Below are positions 1 to 6,088 of a DNA stretch of 10,841 nucleotides, piece by piece (the first letter of the stretch is position 1; the number at the start of each line of letters is the position of its first letter). The DNA is from Rhodospirillales bacterium (GTDB lineage Bacteria; Pseudomonadota; Alphaproteobacteria; Micavibrionales; UBA2020): contig JAHFPI010000053.1 in assembly GCA_023266795.1 (NCBI GenBank), positions 1 through 10,841 on the forward strand, given 5' to 3'. The notes under the pieces were generated by a model that did no database searches, had not been told where the DNA came from, and saw only the letters and a list, made by a program, of their open reading frames with translations. Both the position numbers and the translations under genes were made by a program.

Positions 1-1782
1 CTGACCCACCGAGTCGAATCAATCGGCGTTATGTTCTGCAATCCGGCGATTGGCGGCCTCCGCAAAGGCCATCTGGTGCGGGAGATTGACGCGCTGGACG
101 GCGTGATGGGGCGCGTCACCGACCTTTCCGGCATCCAGTTCCGTATGCTGAACGCGAGCAAGGGCCCTGCAGTGCGCGGGCCACGCGCGCAGGCGGACCG
201 CAAGCTCTACCGTGAGAATATGCAGCAAATACTGCTGAATTATCCCAATCTGGAAGTATCCGGCGACGGGGCTGAAGAAATTCTGCGTGATGCATCCGGG
301 CATGTTTCCGGCGTTGTAACCACGACGGGGCGCACATTTTTCTGCGGCGCGCTGATCGTGACAACGGGGACTTTCCTGCGGGGGATCATTCATCGCGGCA
401 CCGTGCAGCAATCCGCCGGACGCGTGGGCGAAAAACCCTCGATCGGGCTGGCGCTGAGCCTTGAAAGGCTGAAATTGCCGATGGGCCGCCTCAAAACCGG
501 CACACCCGCGCGGCTGGATGGCCGGACGATTGACTGGACGGTTCTGGAGGAACAGCCGGGAGACGCCTCCCCTGCCCCGTTTTCATTCATGACGCAGAAA
601 ATCGAAGTGCCGCAGATCAGCTGCCACATCACCTATACCAACGAAAAAACCCATCAGGTTATCCGTGATAACCTGCATGTGGCGCCGATGTATTCGGGGC
701 AGATTACTTCTTCCGGCCCGCGTTATTGCCCGTCAATCGAGGACAAGGTGGTGCGCTTCGCCGATAAGACGCGCCACCAGATTTTTCTCGAGCCGGAAGG
801 GCTGGACGATCACACCGTTTATCCGAACGGCATTTCGACCTCCCTGCCCGACGATGTGCAGGCCGCGCTGATTAAGACCATCCCCGGTCTGGAAAACGCC
901 GTGATATTGCAGGCCGGCTATGCGATTGAGTACGACTACATCGATCCGCGCGCGCTGAAACACACGCTGGAGACCAAGACGGTCACAGGGTTGTTTCTGG
1001 CCGGGCAGATCAACGGCACGACAGGCTATGAGGAAGCTGGCGCACAAGGGCTGGTGGCGGGGATTAACGCGGCGTTGCGGGCGGCTGGCAGCAAGGAAGG
1101 GTTCGTGCTGGACCGCGCGGACGGTTACATCGGTGTTTTAGTCGACGATCTCGTCACACAGGGCGTTTCCGAGCCCTACCGCATGTTTACCTCCCGCGCC
1201 GAATACCGACTGTTGCTGCGCGCCGACAACGCCGACCAGCGCCTGACACCCGCTGGAATTTCCATAGGATGTGTTAGTTCTGAACGTGCCGCCGTGTTTG
1301 AGAGGAAGTCTTTGCTGTTAAGCGCCGCACGAGAGCAGGTACGAGCGCTAACCGCCCTGCCGGTTGATCTGGAGCGTCTGGGATACAAAATCAATCAGGA
1401 CGGCGTAAGACGCACGGCGCACGACCTGATGCGCTATCCGGAGATCAGCTTTAACGTGCTTAAAACGATCTGGCCGGAGCTTGACCGGATCTCCGCCGAC
1501 ATTGCCGAACAGGTTGAAATCGATGCGCGTTATGCAGGCTATATCCAGCGGCAGGAGGCTGATATCAAGGCCTTCCGTCGCGATGAAGCGCTGTTAATTC
1601 CAACTGATCTGGACTACACAATTGTTGGCAGCCTTTCAAACGAGATGCGCCTGAAGCTTTCAAAATCATGCCCCGAGACATTGGGCGCTGCCGCGCGCAT
1701 ACCGGGCGTAACGCCCGCCGCGCTGGTTGCGCTGCTGCGTCATATCAAACGCAAACCGAAACTGGAAAAACAAGTTGCCTGA
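1..1782 (+). CDS. mnmG: tRNA U34 carboxymethylaminomethyl-modification enzyme MnmG (GidA), 5'-truncated
   Basis: MnmG is the FAD-binding partner of MnmE; together they install the (carboxymethyl)aminomethyl group on wobble U34 of certain tRNAs in the cytoplasm. The reading frame is open from base 1, and codons upstream of the first ATG (31) already match the family (LTHRVESIG before MFCNPAIGG), so ATG 31 is internal and the real start lies outside the window. About 30 N-terminal residues, including the FAD-binding GGGHAG loop, are missing. Visible family blocks are MFCNPAIGG with the conserved Cys (codon 37-39), RKGHLVREIDALDG, GRLKTGTPARL, SSGPRYCPSIEDK with the second conserved Cys, DPRALKHTLETK, and GQINGTTGYEEAGAQGL, followed by the helical C-terminal domain that contacts MnmE. 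The 593 visible residues plus the missing part fit the usual length of about 620-630. It overlaps rsmG by 8 bp. Confidence 0.97.
   Translation: MTHRVESIGVMFCNPAIGGLRKGHLVREIDALDGVMGRVTDLSGIQFRMLNASKGPAVRGPRAQADRKLYRENMQQILLNYPNLEVSGDGAEEILRDASGHVSGVVTTTGRTFFCGALIVTTGTFLRGIIHRGTVQQSAGRVGEKPSIGLALSLERLKLPMGRLKTGTPARLDGRTIDWTVLEEQPGDASPAPFSFMTQKIEVPQISCHITYTNEKTHQVIRDNLHVAPMYSGQITSSGPRYCPSIEDKVVRFADKTRHQIFLEPEGLDDHTVYPNGISTSLPDDVQAALIKTIPGLENAVILQAGYAIEYDYIDPRALKHTLETKTVTGLFLAGQINGTTGYEEAGAQGLVAGINAALRAAGSKEGFVLDRADGYIGVLVDDLVTQGVSEPYRMFTSRAEYRLLLRADNADQRLTPAGISIGCVSSERAAVFERKSLLLSAAREQVRALTALPVDLERLGYKINQDGVRRTAHDLMRYPEISFNVLKTIWPELDRISADIAEQVEIDARYAGYIQRQEADIKAFRRDEALLIPTDLDYTIVGSLSNEMRLKLSKSCPETLGAAARIPGVTPAALVALLRHIKRKPKLEKQVA
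1764..1777 (+). promoter_or_regulatory. Ribosome binding site and TTG start of rsmG
   Basis: GGAAAA (1764-1769) precedes TTG (1775-1777). No ATG or GTG is available in this frame before the conserved N-terminal block, so this pair decides the start. The site lies inside the last codons of mnmG, 5 bases before its stop codon. Confidence 0.6.
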
Positions 1783-2398
1783 CTTCATCAACTATCCTTT
1801 TGCCAAATACGGGCTCGATGTTTCACGTGAAACACGCGAGAAATTCAATCACTACAGTGAATTGCTGTTAAAATGGCAAAAAGTCATCAATCTGGTCAGC
1901 GAAGCCACGCTGGAGGAGCTGCCTGTGCGGCATTTTCTGGACTCTGCCCAGCTGATTAAATATATCCCCGACAAGAATATTAAGCTGGCAGACCTTGGCT
2001 CTGGTGCCGGATTTCCGGGGCTGGTGCTGGCGATGCTGGGCGTGGCGGATGTGCATTTGATTGAATCGGACGTGCGTAAAGCAACGTTTCTGCGCGAGGT
2101 TTCACGTGAAACGAATACAAAGGTTACCGTCCATGACGACCGCGTCGAAGACACATCTATTCCCAGCCTTGATTTCATTACAGCGCGGGCTTTGGCCCCG
2201 TTAAAAGATTTGCTGGTTATGGCCGATAAACTCACCACACCGCAACATCCAGTCACTTGTTTGTTTATGAAGGGTGAAAAAACGGCAGAAGAGCTTTCAA
2301 AAGCGCAAAAGCGCTGGAATTTTACGCTGGAGCAATATCAAAGCATTACCGACCAAACAGGAAAAATATTAAAAATCAATAACTTAAAAGAAAAATAG
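1775..2398 (+). CDS. rsmG: 16S rRNA (guanine-N7-)methyltransferase RsmG (GidB)
   Basis: RsmG uses S-adenosylmethionine to methylate N7 of G527 in 16S rRNA. The 207-residue product has the SAM-binding loop GSGAGFPG (75-82), the acidic strand end LIESDVRKATFLREV (95-109), the FITARALAPL segment (135-143) and the late KGE (167-169). I chose the TTG at 1775: it gives family-typical length, starts just before the conserved PFAKYGLDVSRET, and has GGAAAA at 1764-1769 at good spacing. An upstream TTG at 1727 would add 16 residues (RCCVISNANRNWKNK) that look like readthrough of mnmG in another frame. The start overlaps mnmG by 8 bp, suggesting translational coupling. Two parS sites lie within the gene and both encode VSRET (16-20 and 109-113). 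The last 150 bp are clearly more AT-rich than mnmG. Confidence 0.95.
   Translation: MPDFINYPFAKYGLDVSRETREKFNHYSELLLKWQKVINLVSEATLEELPVRHFLDSAQLIKYIPDKNIKLADLGSGAGFPGLVLAMLGVADVHLIESDVRKATFLREVSRETNTKVTVHDDRVEDTSIPSLDFITARALAPLKDLLVMADKLTTPQHPVTCLFMKGEKTAEELSKAQKRWNFTLEQYQSITDQTGKILKINNLKEK
1819..1834. other. parS centromere site 1 (within rsmG)
   Basis: TGTTTCACGTGAAACA is a perfect 16-bp palindrome identical to the canonical chromosomal parS recognised by ParB/Spo0J. It lies in rsmG codons 15-20 and is read as VSRET. Its location beside parAB and the presence of two further copies support a real ParB loading site. Confidence 0.95.
2098..2113. other. parS centromere site 2 (within rsmG, outer-base variant)
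   Basis: GGTTTCACGTGAAACG keeps the inner 14-bp palindrome GTTTCACGTGAAAC intact, but the outermost T/A pair is replaced by G/G. It lies in rsmG codons 108-113 and again reads VSRET in the same frame as site 1. It is probably a functional but possibly weaker ParB site. Confidence 0.85.
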
Positions 2399-2402
2399 GG
2401 CA

Positions 2403-2418
2403 TGTTTCACGTGAAACA
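2403..2418. other. parS centromere site 3 (rsmG-parA intergenic)
   Basis: A second perfect TGTTTCACGTGAAACA lies 4 bases after the rsmG stop and 46 bases before the parA start. In this position ParB binding or spreading could also influence parAB transcription, an inference from the location only. The 66-bp gap is otherwise AT-rich; I see no convincing promoter hexamers in it. Confidence 0.95.
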
Positions 2419-2464
2419 AATATTTTCTTGATTACCATGCATGATTTAGTTTATTAAATGAGCC

Positions 2465-3316
2465 ATGAACACATCCACTCAGGAAGATAATTTTTCTCTG
2501 GTGCCCATTAACGGCGCTTCTGCTTCGTCGACACGTTATATCAGCGTTTCCAATCAAAAGGGCGGCGTCGGCAAAACAACGACAACTATCAATCTTTCCA
2601 CGGCGTTAGCAGCTGTCGGCAAGAAGGTTTTGGTCATCGATCTTGACCCGCAGGGCAATGCGTCAACCGGCCTCGGCATTGACCGCGCCAACCGCACCAA
2701 TGGCACCTATGAGGTGCTTTTCGGGGAGTGCGAGATCGACCAGGCGGCAGCGGCTTCCCGCGTTCCCAATCTTTTTGTCGTCCCGGCCTCCATTCACCTG
2801 TCCGGCGCGGAAATCGAACTGGTTGATGCCAGGCACCGTGAATCCCGCTTGAAAACAGCGCTGGAAAAGAATACCGGCAATTATGATTATGTAATATTCG
2901 ACTGCCCGCCGTCTCTTAACCTATTGACATTAAACGCCTTAGTTGCTTCGGGTGGGGTGTTGGTTCCGCTGCAATGCGAGTTTTTTGCTCTGGAGGGGCT
3001 GAGCCATCTCGTCAAAACAATCGAGCGGGTCAAAAACAGTTTTAATCCGCAGCTGGAATTGATGGGTATTGTGCTGACGATGTTTGACCGGAGAAACAAC
3101 CTGTCCAATCAGGTGTCGGATAACGTGCGCGGCCACTTCGGCGACAAGGTTTACGATACGGTGATCCCGAGGAACGTGCGTATTTCCGAGGCGCCGTCGT
3201 TCGGCCTTCCGGCGATTGTCTATGACATGAACTGCACCGGCTCGCAGGCCTATATCCAGCTGGCGAAAGAAATACTCCAGCGCGAAAAACCGCGCGACAG
3301 GCAATACGGCACTTAA
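2465..3316 (+). CDS. parA: Chromosome-partitioning ATPase ParA (Soj)
   Basis: ParA is the nucleoid-associated ATPase that, with ParB bound at parS, segregates the replication-origin region. The 283-residue protein has the deviant Walker A KGGVGKTT (32-39) with its signature lysine, the A' region VIDLDPQGN (57-65), Walker B DYVIFDCPPS (141-150), and the C-terminal IPRNVRISEAPSFGLP block typical of Soj-type ParA. It lacks the N-terminal DNA-binding extension of plasmid ParA proteins of the P1 type; about 24 variable residues precede the core. The ATG at 2465 has no strong Shine-Dalgarno sequence (AAATGAGCC precedes it), so the exact start is less certain than the identity. It follows a parS site and is 26 bp from parB, so parA and parB are probably cotranscribed. 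Confidence 0.97.
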   Translation: MNTSTQEDNFSLVPINGASASSTRYISVSNQKGGVGKTTTTINLSTALAAVGKKVLVIDLDPQGNASTGLGIDRANRTNGTYEVLFGECEIDQAAAASRVPNLFVVPASIHLSGAEIELVDARHRESRLKTALEKNTGNYDYVIFDCPPSLNLLTLNALVASGGVLVPLQCEFFALEGLSHLVKTIERVKNSFNPQLELMGIVLTMFDRRNNLSNQVSDNVRGHFGDKVYDTVIPRNVRISEAPSFGLPAIVYDMNCTGSQAYIQLAKEILQREKPRDRQYGT

Positions 3317-3330
3317 AAAAATAAACGAAC

Positions 3331-3345
3331 CGGAGAAAAATCATG
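3331..3345 (+). promoter_or_regulatory. Ribosome binding site of parB
   Basis: CGGAGA (3331-3336) stands 6 bases before ATG 3343 in the 26-bp parA-parB gap. The short gap and lack of promoter hexamers indicate that parB is translated from the parA transcript. Confidence 0.6.
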
Positions 3346-4290
3346 GCGGGAGACACAAAAAAACGCGGGCTGGGCAGGGGGCTGGATGCTCTTTTTCAGG
3401 ACGCGCGCAACGAAGAAACATCATTCGCGCCGAAAATAAAAAGGGCTGACGAAATGATTGCGGACACGCTGGCCCAGCAATCCTCCGTCGGCGCGCCGCG
3501 CAAGGTTTCCATCGACAAGCTCAAGCCGGGGAAATTCCAGCCACGCCGCCATTTCGACGACGCGGCGATTGAGAGCCTCGCTGAATCCATTGCCGTGCAT
3601 GGCGTTTTGCAGCCGCTGTTCGTCCGCTCGCTGGCGGGCGGTATGTACGAAATCATCGCCGGCGAGCGCCGCTGGCGCGCCGCGCAGAAAGCGCAGGTGC
3701 ATGAGCTGCCGGTGATCGTGCATGACCTGAGCGATAACGACGCGCTGGAAATCGCGCTGATCGAAAACCTGCAGCGCGAGGACCTGACCGCGCTGGAGGA
3801 GGCCGAGGGCTACCAGCGGCTGATGGACGAGTTCCGCCATACGCAGGATGTGCTGGCGCACCGCCTTGGCAAGAGCCGCAGTCATGTCACCAACATGCTC
3901 CGTCTGCTGAAGCTGCCGCATAAAGTGAAACAATATATGCAGGAGGGCCTGCTGAGCGCCGGCCATGCCCGCACGCTGGTCGGCAGCGATAACGCGGAAA
4001 AGCTGGCCGATGCCATCGTGAAGCGCGGTCTGAGTGTGCGTCAGGCGGAAAAACTGGTGAAGAAGGCATCTGCCGGAAAAGCTGCCGGCAAAAAACCCGT
4101 CTCCAGAAACTTTGTCCCGAGGGACGTGGATGTGCTGGCGCTGGAAGAAAAAATGTCCACGCTGCTGGGAATGCGGGTGATGCTTGAAAGCGCCGGTTCC
4201 GCAGCTGGGACGCTGCGCATCGAGTATAAATCCCTTGAGCAGCTGGACGATGTGCTGGCAAGGCTGTCGCGTCCGGCAATAAAATACTAA
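3343..4290 (+). CDS. parB: Chromosome-partitioning CTPase/DNA-binding protein ParB (Spo0J)
   Basis: ParB loads at parS, binds and hydrolyses CTP, and slides as a clamp to build the partition complex that stimulates ParA. The 315-residue protein shows the ParA-interacting N-terminus KKRGLGRGLDALF (6-18), then a variable linker, the N-terminal CTP-binding domain with GVLQPL (87-92) and the GERRWR arginine motif (107-112), ENLQRED (141-147), the helix-turn-helix around residues 167-190 (DVLAHRLGKSRSHVTNMLRLL), and a C-terminal dimerisation domain after a Lys/Ala-rich linker (about 235-250). CGGAGA at 3331-3336 gives a well-placed ribosome binding site for the ATG at 3343. All key residues of a functional CTPase clamp are present, and three matching parS sites lie 0.9-1.5 kb upstream of its start. 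Confidence 0.97.
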   Translation: MAGDTKKRGLGRGLDALFQDARNEETSFAPKIKRADEMIADTLAQQSSVGAPRKVSIDKLKPGKFQPRRHFDDAAIESLAESIAVHGVLQPLFVRSLAGGMYEIIAGERRWRAAQKAQVHELPVIVHDLSDNDALEIALIENLQREDLTALEEAEGYQRLMDEFRHTQDVLAHRLGKSRSHVTNMLRLLKLPHKVKQYMQEGLLSAGHARTLVGSDNAEKLADAIVKRGLSVRQAEKLVKKASAGKAAGKKPVSRNFVPRDVDVLALEEKMSTLLGMRVMLESAGSAAGTLRIEYKSLEQLDDVLARLSRPAIKY

Positions 4291-4306
4291 ATATATCAAA
4301 TAGTTA

Positions 4307-4332
4307 CTATATATGATTGACATAATATATAG
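4307..4332. promoter_or_regulatory. AT-rich palindrome over the -35 box (candidate operator)
   Basis: CTATATAT (4307-4314) and ATATATAG (4325-4332) are a perfect 8-bp inverted repeat separated by 10 bases. Two more symmetric pairs inside bring it to 10 of 13. The centre (4319/4320) falls within the predicted -35 hexamer, as expected of a repressor operator. AT-rich palindromes arise readily by chance, so the function is speculative. Confidence 0.35.
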
Positions 4333-4346
4333 CCCTGTGATACTCT
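4317..4346 (+). promoter_or_regulatory. Predicted sigma-70 promoter of the HELRH gene pair
   Basis: A consensus -35 TTGACA lies at 4317-4322. Two overlapping -10 readings are possible: GATACT at 4339-4344 (16-bp spacer, 4/6 matches), or an extended TGA-TACTCT at 4338-4346. Transcription would begin near 4350, leaving a leader of about 20 bases that carries AAGGGG (4358-4363) before ATG 4370. This separates the gene pair from parAB transcriptionally and argues against the upstream ATG at 4313, which would lie before the -35 box. Confidence 0.55.
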
Positions 4347-4369
4347 CTTTGAACAAAAAGGGGTTCCGG

Positions 4370-5218
4370 ATGTTTCTTTTAAAACAGCTACAGTGGGCGC
4401 TGACATCGCAAAAAGAAAAGCAGCGGCTGATGGACGCCATCACAGGTGTGCTGGAAACAGTGCCGGAAACGCGCGCGCTGCTCAAGATGGCGCAGGAAGA
4501 TCATATTAAAATATATTTCGAGCCGCGCCTGGCGGGGACGAATATTGAGGGTTTTTTGGATGAACACTCTATAGCGGTTAATCCTTTCGGATCGCTGAGC
4601 GGCAGATCGGTGACCCTGGCGCACGAGTTGCGCCATTATTGGCAGTATAAGAAATTGGGGATAACGAAGCAGGATCTGGCGAACAGCCCCCGGCTGTCCT
4701 TTATTTTTAACAGGATTATAGAGGCGGATGCCTTTGCCTTTGAAGCAATGTGGGCGGGTCAGCGCGCTGCGCTAACGGGCGGGAAAAAGCCGCATGTCAT
4801 CATGACCAAGATGGGTAAGGATTCTACAATCAGCAGGACTGAAATTCCGCTTTCCTATAAGGAAATATTTTCTTTGTACATGCGGGCAAGGAATATTGCC
4901 GACGGCTACGATCCAAGGGAGGCGGCAGGGCTTTTTCATTTTGGGATTCAGGCAAAAGCACCGCAGCCCGCAACAGGGGTGACAATTCACGATATAAGAA
5001 AAGTGCTGAAAGAGGGCGTTATAGATGGTGCGCCGGGCTATCTGGATAATTTGTCCGACCGCCAGTTCGAGGCGCTGGTCCTGCGGCACGCCAACCCGCA
5101 GGCCTATCAGGCGGTAAAGCTGATGGAAAAATTTAATGCCGCAGTGGCCGCCAATGACAACCAGTCCGCGAAAACATTACGCCTGCAGATACAGAAAAAG
5201 ATAAATTACCGGCTTTAA
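4370..5218 (+). CDS. Putative HELRH-type zinc metallopeptidase, first paralog
   Basis: I recognise no characterised family member. The 282-residue protein has a zinc-protease signature HELRH (85-89) in LAHELRHYWQYKKLG, then IIEADAFAFE with Glu118 as a plausible third zinc ligand 29 residues after His89. HExxH followed by an EAxxFAxE helix resembles the ImmA/IrrE layout. It may belong to the poorly characterised DUF6782 putative metallopeptidases (from memory, unverified). The N-terminus (LLKxLQWA, QKEKQ, PETRALL) and C-terminal box (221-270) are shared with the next gene. There is no signal peptide or membrane segment, so it is probably cytoplasmic. ATG 4370 is chosen because it aligns with the paralog's start and has AAGGGG at 4358-4363; an ATG at 4313 would add 19 unrelated residues from promoter sequence. 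Substrate and role are unknown. Confidence 0.8.
   Translation: MFLLKQLQWALTSQKEKQRLMDAITGVLETVPETRALLKMAQEDHIKIYFEPRLAGTNIEGFLDEHSIAVNPFGSLSGRSVTLAHELRHYWQYKKLGITKQDLANSPRLSFIFNRIIEADAFAFEAMWAGQRAALTGGKKPHVIMTKMGKDSTISRTEIPLSYKEIFSLYMRARNIADGYDPREAAGLFHFGIQAKAPQPATGVTIHDIRKVLKEGVIDGAPGYLDNLSDRQFEALVLRHANPQAYQAVKLMEKFNAAVAANDNQSAKTLRLQIQKKINYRL
5030..5179 (+). repeat. C-terminal 50-codon box, copy 1 of a tandem gene duplication
   Basis: This block encodes residues 221-270 of the first HELRH protein (from APGYLD to SAKTL). It matches 5897-6046 at 48 of 50 residues and 126 of 150 bases by my count. Bases 5082-5112 are an exact 31-bp match to 5949-5979. Confidence 0.9.
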
Positions 5219-5222
5219 ACAC

Positions 5223-5236
5223 AAGGACTTCAGATG
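5223..5236 (+). promoter_or_regulatory. Ribosome binding site of the second HELRH gene
   Basis: AAGGA (5223-5227) lies 6 bases before ATG 5234 within a 15-bp gap after the stop of the first paralog. This supports the start and cotranscription of the pair. Confidence 0.6.
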
Positions 5237-6088
5237 AACCTTCTGAAACGCCTGCAATGGGCGCGAACGCCGCAAAAAGAAAAACAGCAGTTGATGGACA
5301 CCCTTATGAAGGTGCTGGAAGAGCTGCCGGAAACACGCGCGCTATTAGCGCAGGCGCGGGAGGATGGGGTCGACATACGTTTTACGGCGGCCCTGACGGG
5401 CACCGCCACGTCGGCGGCTTATTATCCGCGCGAACTAGAGGTGGAAGTTGATCCTTTCGCGGAACCGATGGAGCTGGTGCTGTCATTGGCGCATGAGCTG
5501 CGGCACCATTGGCAGTATAAGAAGCTGGGAATGCCGCCGCAAACCGACGATTATCTCTACAAAACGCCGCGTCTGGCGTTCATCTTTGGCCGGGTTGTCG
5601 AGGCGGATGCTTTTGCTTTTGAAAAAAAGATAGAGAATGCGCTGATTCTTATGTCCCTTGACAGGGCGATAGCGGCGGCCGGAAAATCACCGCCACCGGG
5701 GGATACGAAAGAAAATATCCGGCGTTCCTGCAAAGAGCGGTTTATCGAGACCCTTCAAGATATAAGTTTTTCGGATCATTATGACCTGAGCGATGTTCGT
5801 GTAATTTATAATGTGGCCGCCGATAGGGTGGACTCTGATTCGGAGCTTACGATAGCCGATGTGCGGAGCCTGCTGAAGGCGGGCGTAACGAAAAATGCGC
5901 CGGGCTATCTTGACGAGCTGTCGGACCGTCAGTTCGAAGCGCTGGTTTTGCGGCACGCCAACCCGCAGGCCTATCAGGCTGTGAAACTGATGGAGAAGTT
6001 CAATGCGGCGGTAGCCGCTAACGACAATCAGGCCGCAAAAACATTACAGCGTCAGCTGAAACAAAAGATAAGGCACCTGCCGAAATAA
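5234..6088 (+). CDS. Putative HELRH-type zinc metallopeptidase, second paralog
   Basis: This 284-residue protein is a tandem paralog of the preceding gene, of unknown function. Shared parts are the N-terminus (30 of the first 44 positions identical), the zinc signature HELRH (87-91) in LAHELRHHWQYKKLGM, VVEADAFAFE with Glu123 as candidate third ligand, and the C-terminal box APGYLD to AAKTL (222-271). The middle (about 130-205) is unlike the first copy and contains a Pro-rich KSPPPGD loop and a Cys; this may be where substrate or partner choice differs. No signal peptide or membrane segment is visible. It starts 15 bp after the first paralog with its own AAGGA and ends at TAA 6086-6088, directly against the holA stop on the other strand. 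The catalytic motif is intact in both copies, so neither looks like a decaying duplicate. Confidence 0.8.
   Translation: MNLLKRLQWARTPQKEKQQLMDTLMKVLEELPETRALLAQAREDGVDIRFTAALTGTATSAAYYPRELEVEVDPFAEPMELVLSLAHELRHHWQYKKLGMPPQTDDYLYKTPRLAFIFGRVVEADAFAFEKKIENALILMSLDRAIAAAGKSPPPGDTKENIRRSCKERFIETLQDISFSDHYDLSDVRVIYNVAADRVDSDSELTIADVRSLLKAGVTKNAPGYLDELSDRQFEALVLRHANPQAYQAVKLMEKFNAAVAANDNQAAKTLQRQLKQKIRHLPK
5897..6046 (+). repeat. C-terminal 50-codon box, copy 2 of a tandem gene duplication
   Basis: This block encodes residues 222-271 of the second HELRH protein. Against copy 1 (5030-5179), 23 codons differ, 21 of them synonymously; only Asn/Glu and Ser/Ala replacements occur. The protein is therefore conserved while the DNA has drifted. 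Confidence 0.9.

Noticed and set aside
2428..2456. TTGATT and TTATTA as a parA promoter
   Set aside because: The -10 match is weak, and transcription would begin almost at the start codon. AT-rich sequence gives such matches by chance, so I did not annotate it.
4313..4369. An upstream ATG extending the first HELRH gene by 19 residues
   Set aside because: The extension covers the predicted -35 and -10 boxes, has no counterpart in the paralog, and the internal ATG 4370 has a good Shine-Dalgarno sequence.
3421..4485. A 354-codon open frame antisense to parB
   Set aside because: It covers parB codons in a complementary frame, is rich in His/Gln/Arg as expected of a shadow, and runs through the AT-rich promoter region. 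parB is unambiguous.
4370..6088. A toxin-antitoxin pair or prophage cargo after parB
   Set aside because: The two genes are paralogs of similar size, not a toxin with an antitoxin, and no integrase, repeat boundary or phage gene flanks them.
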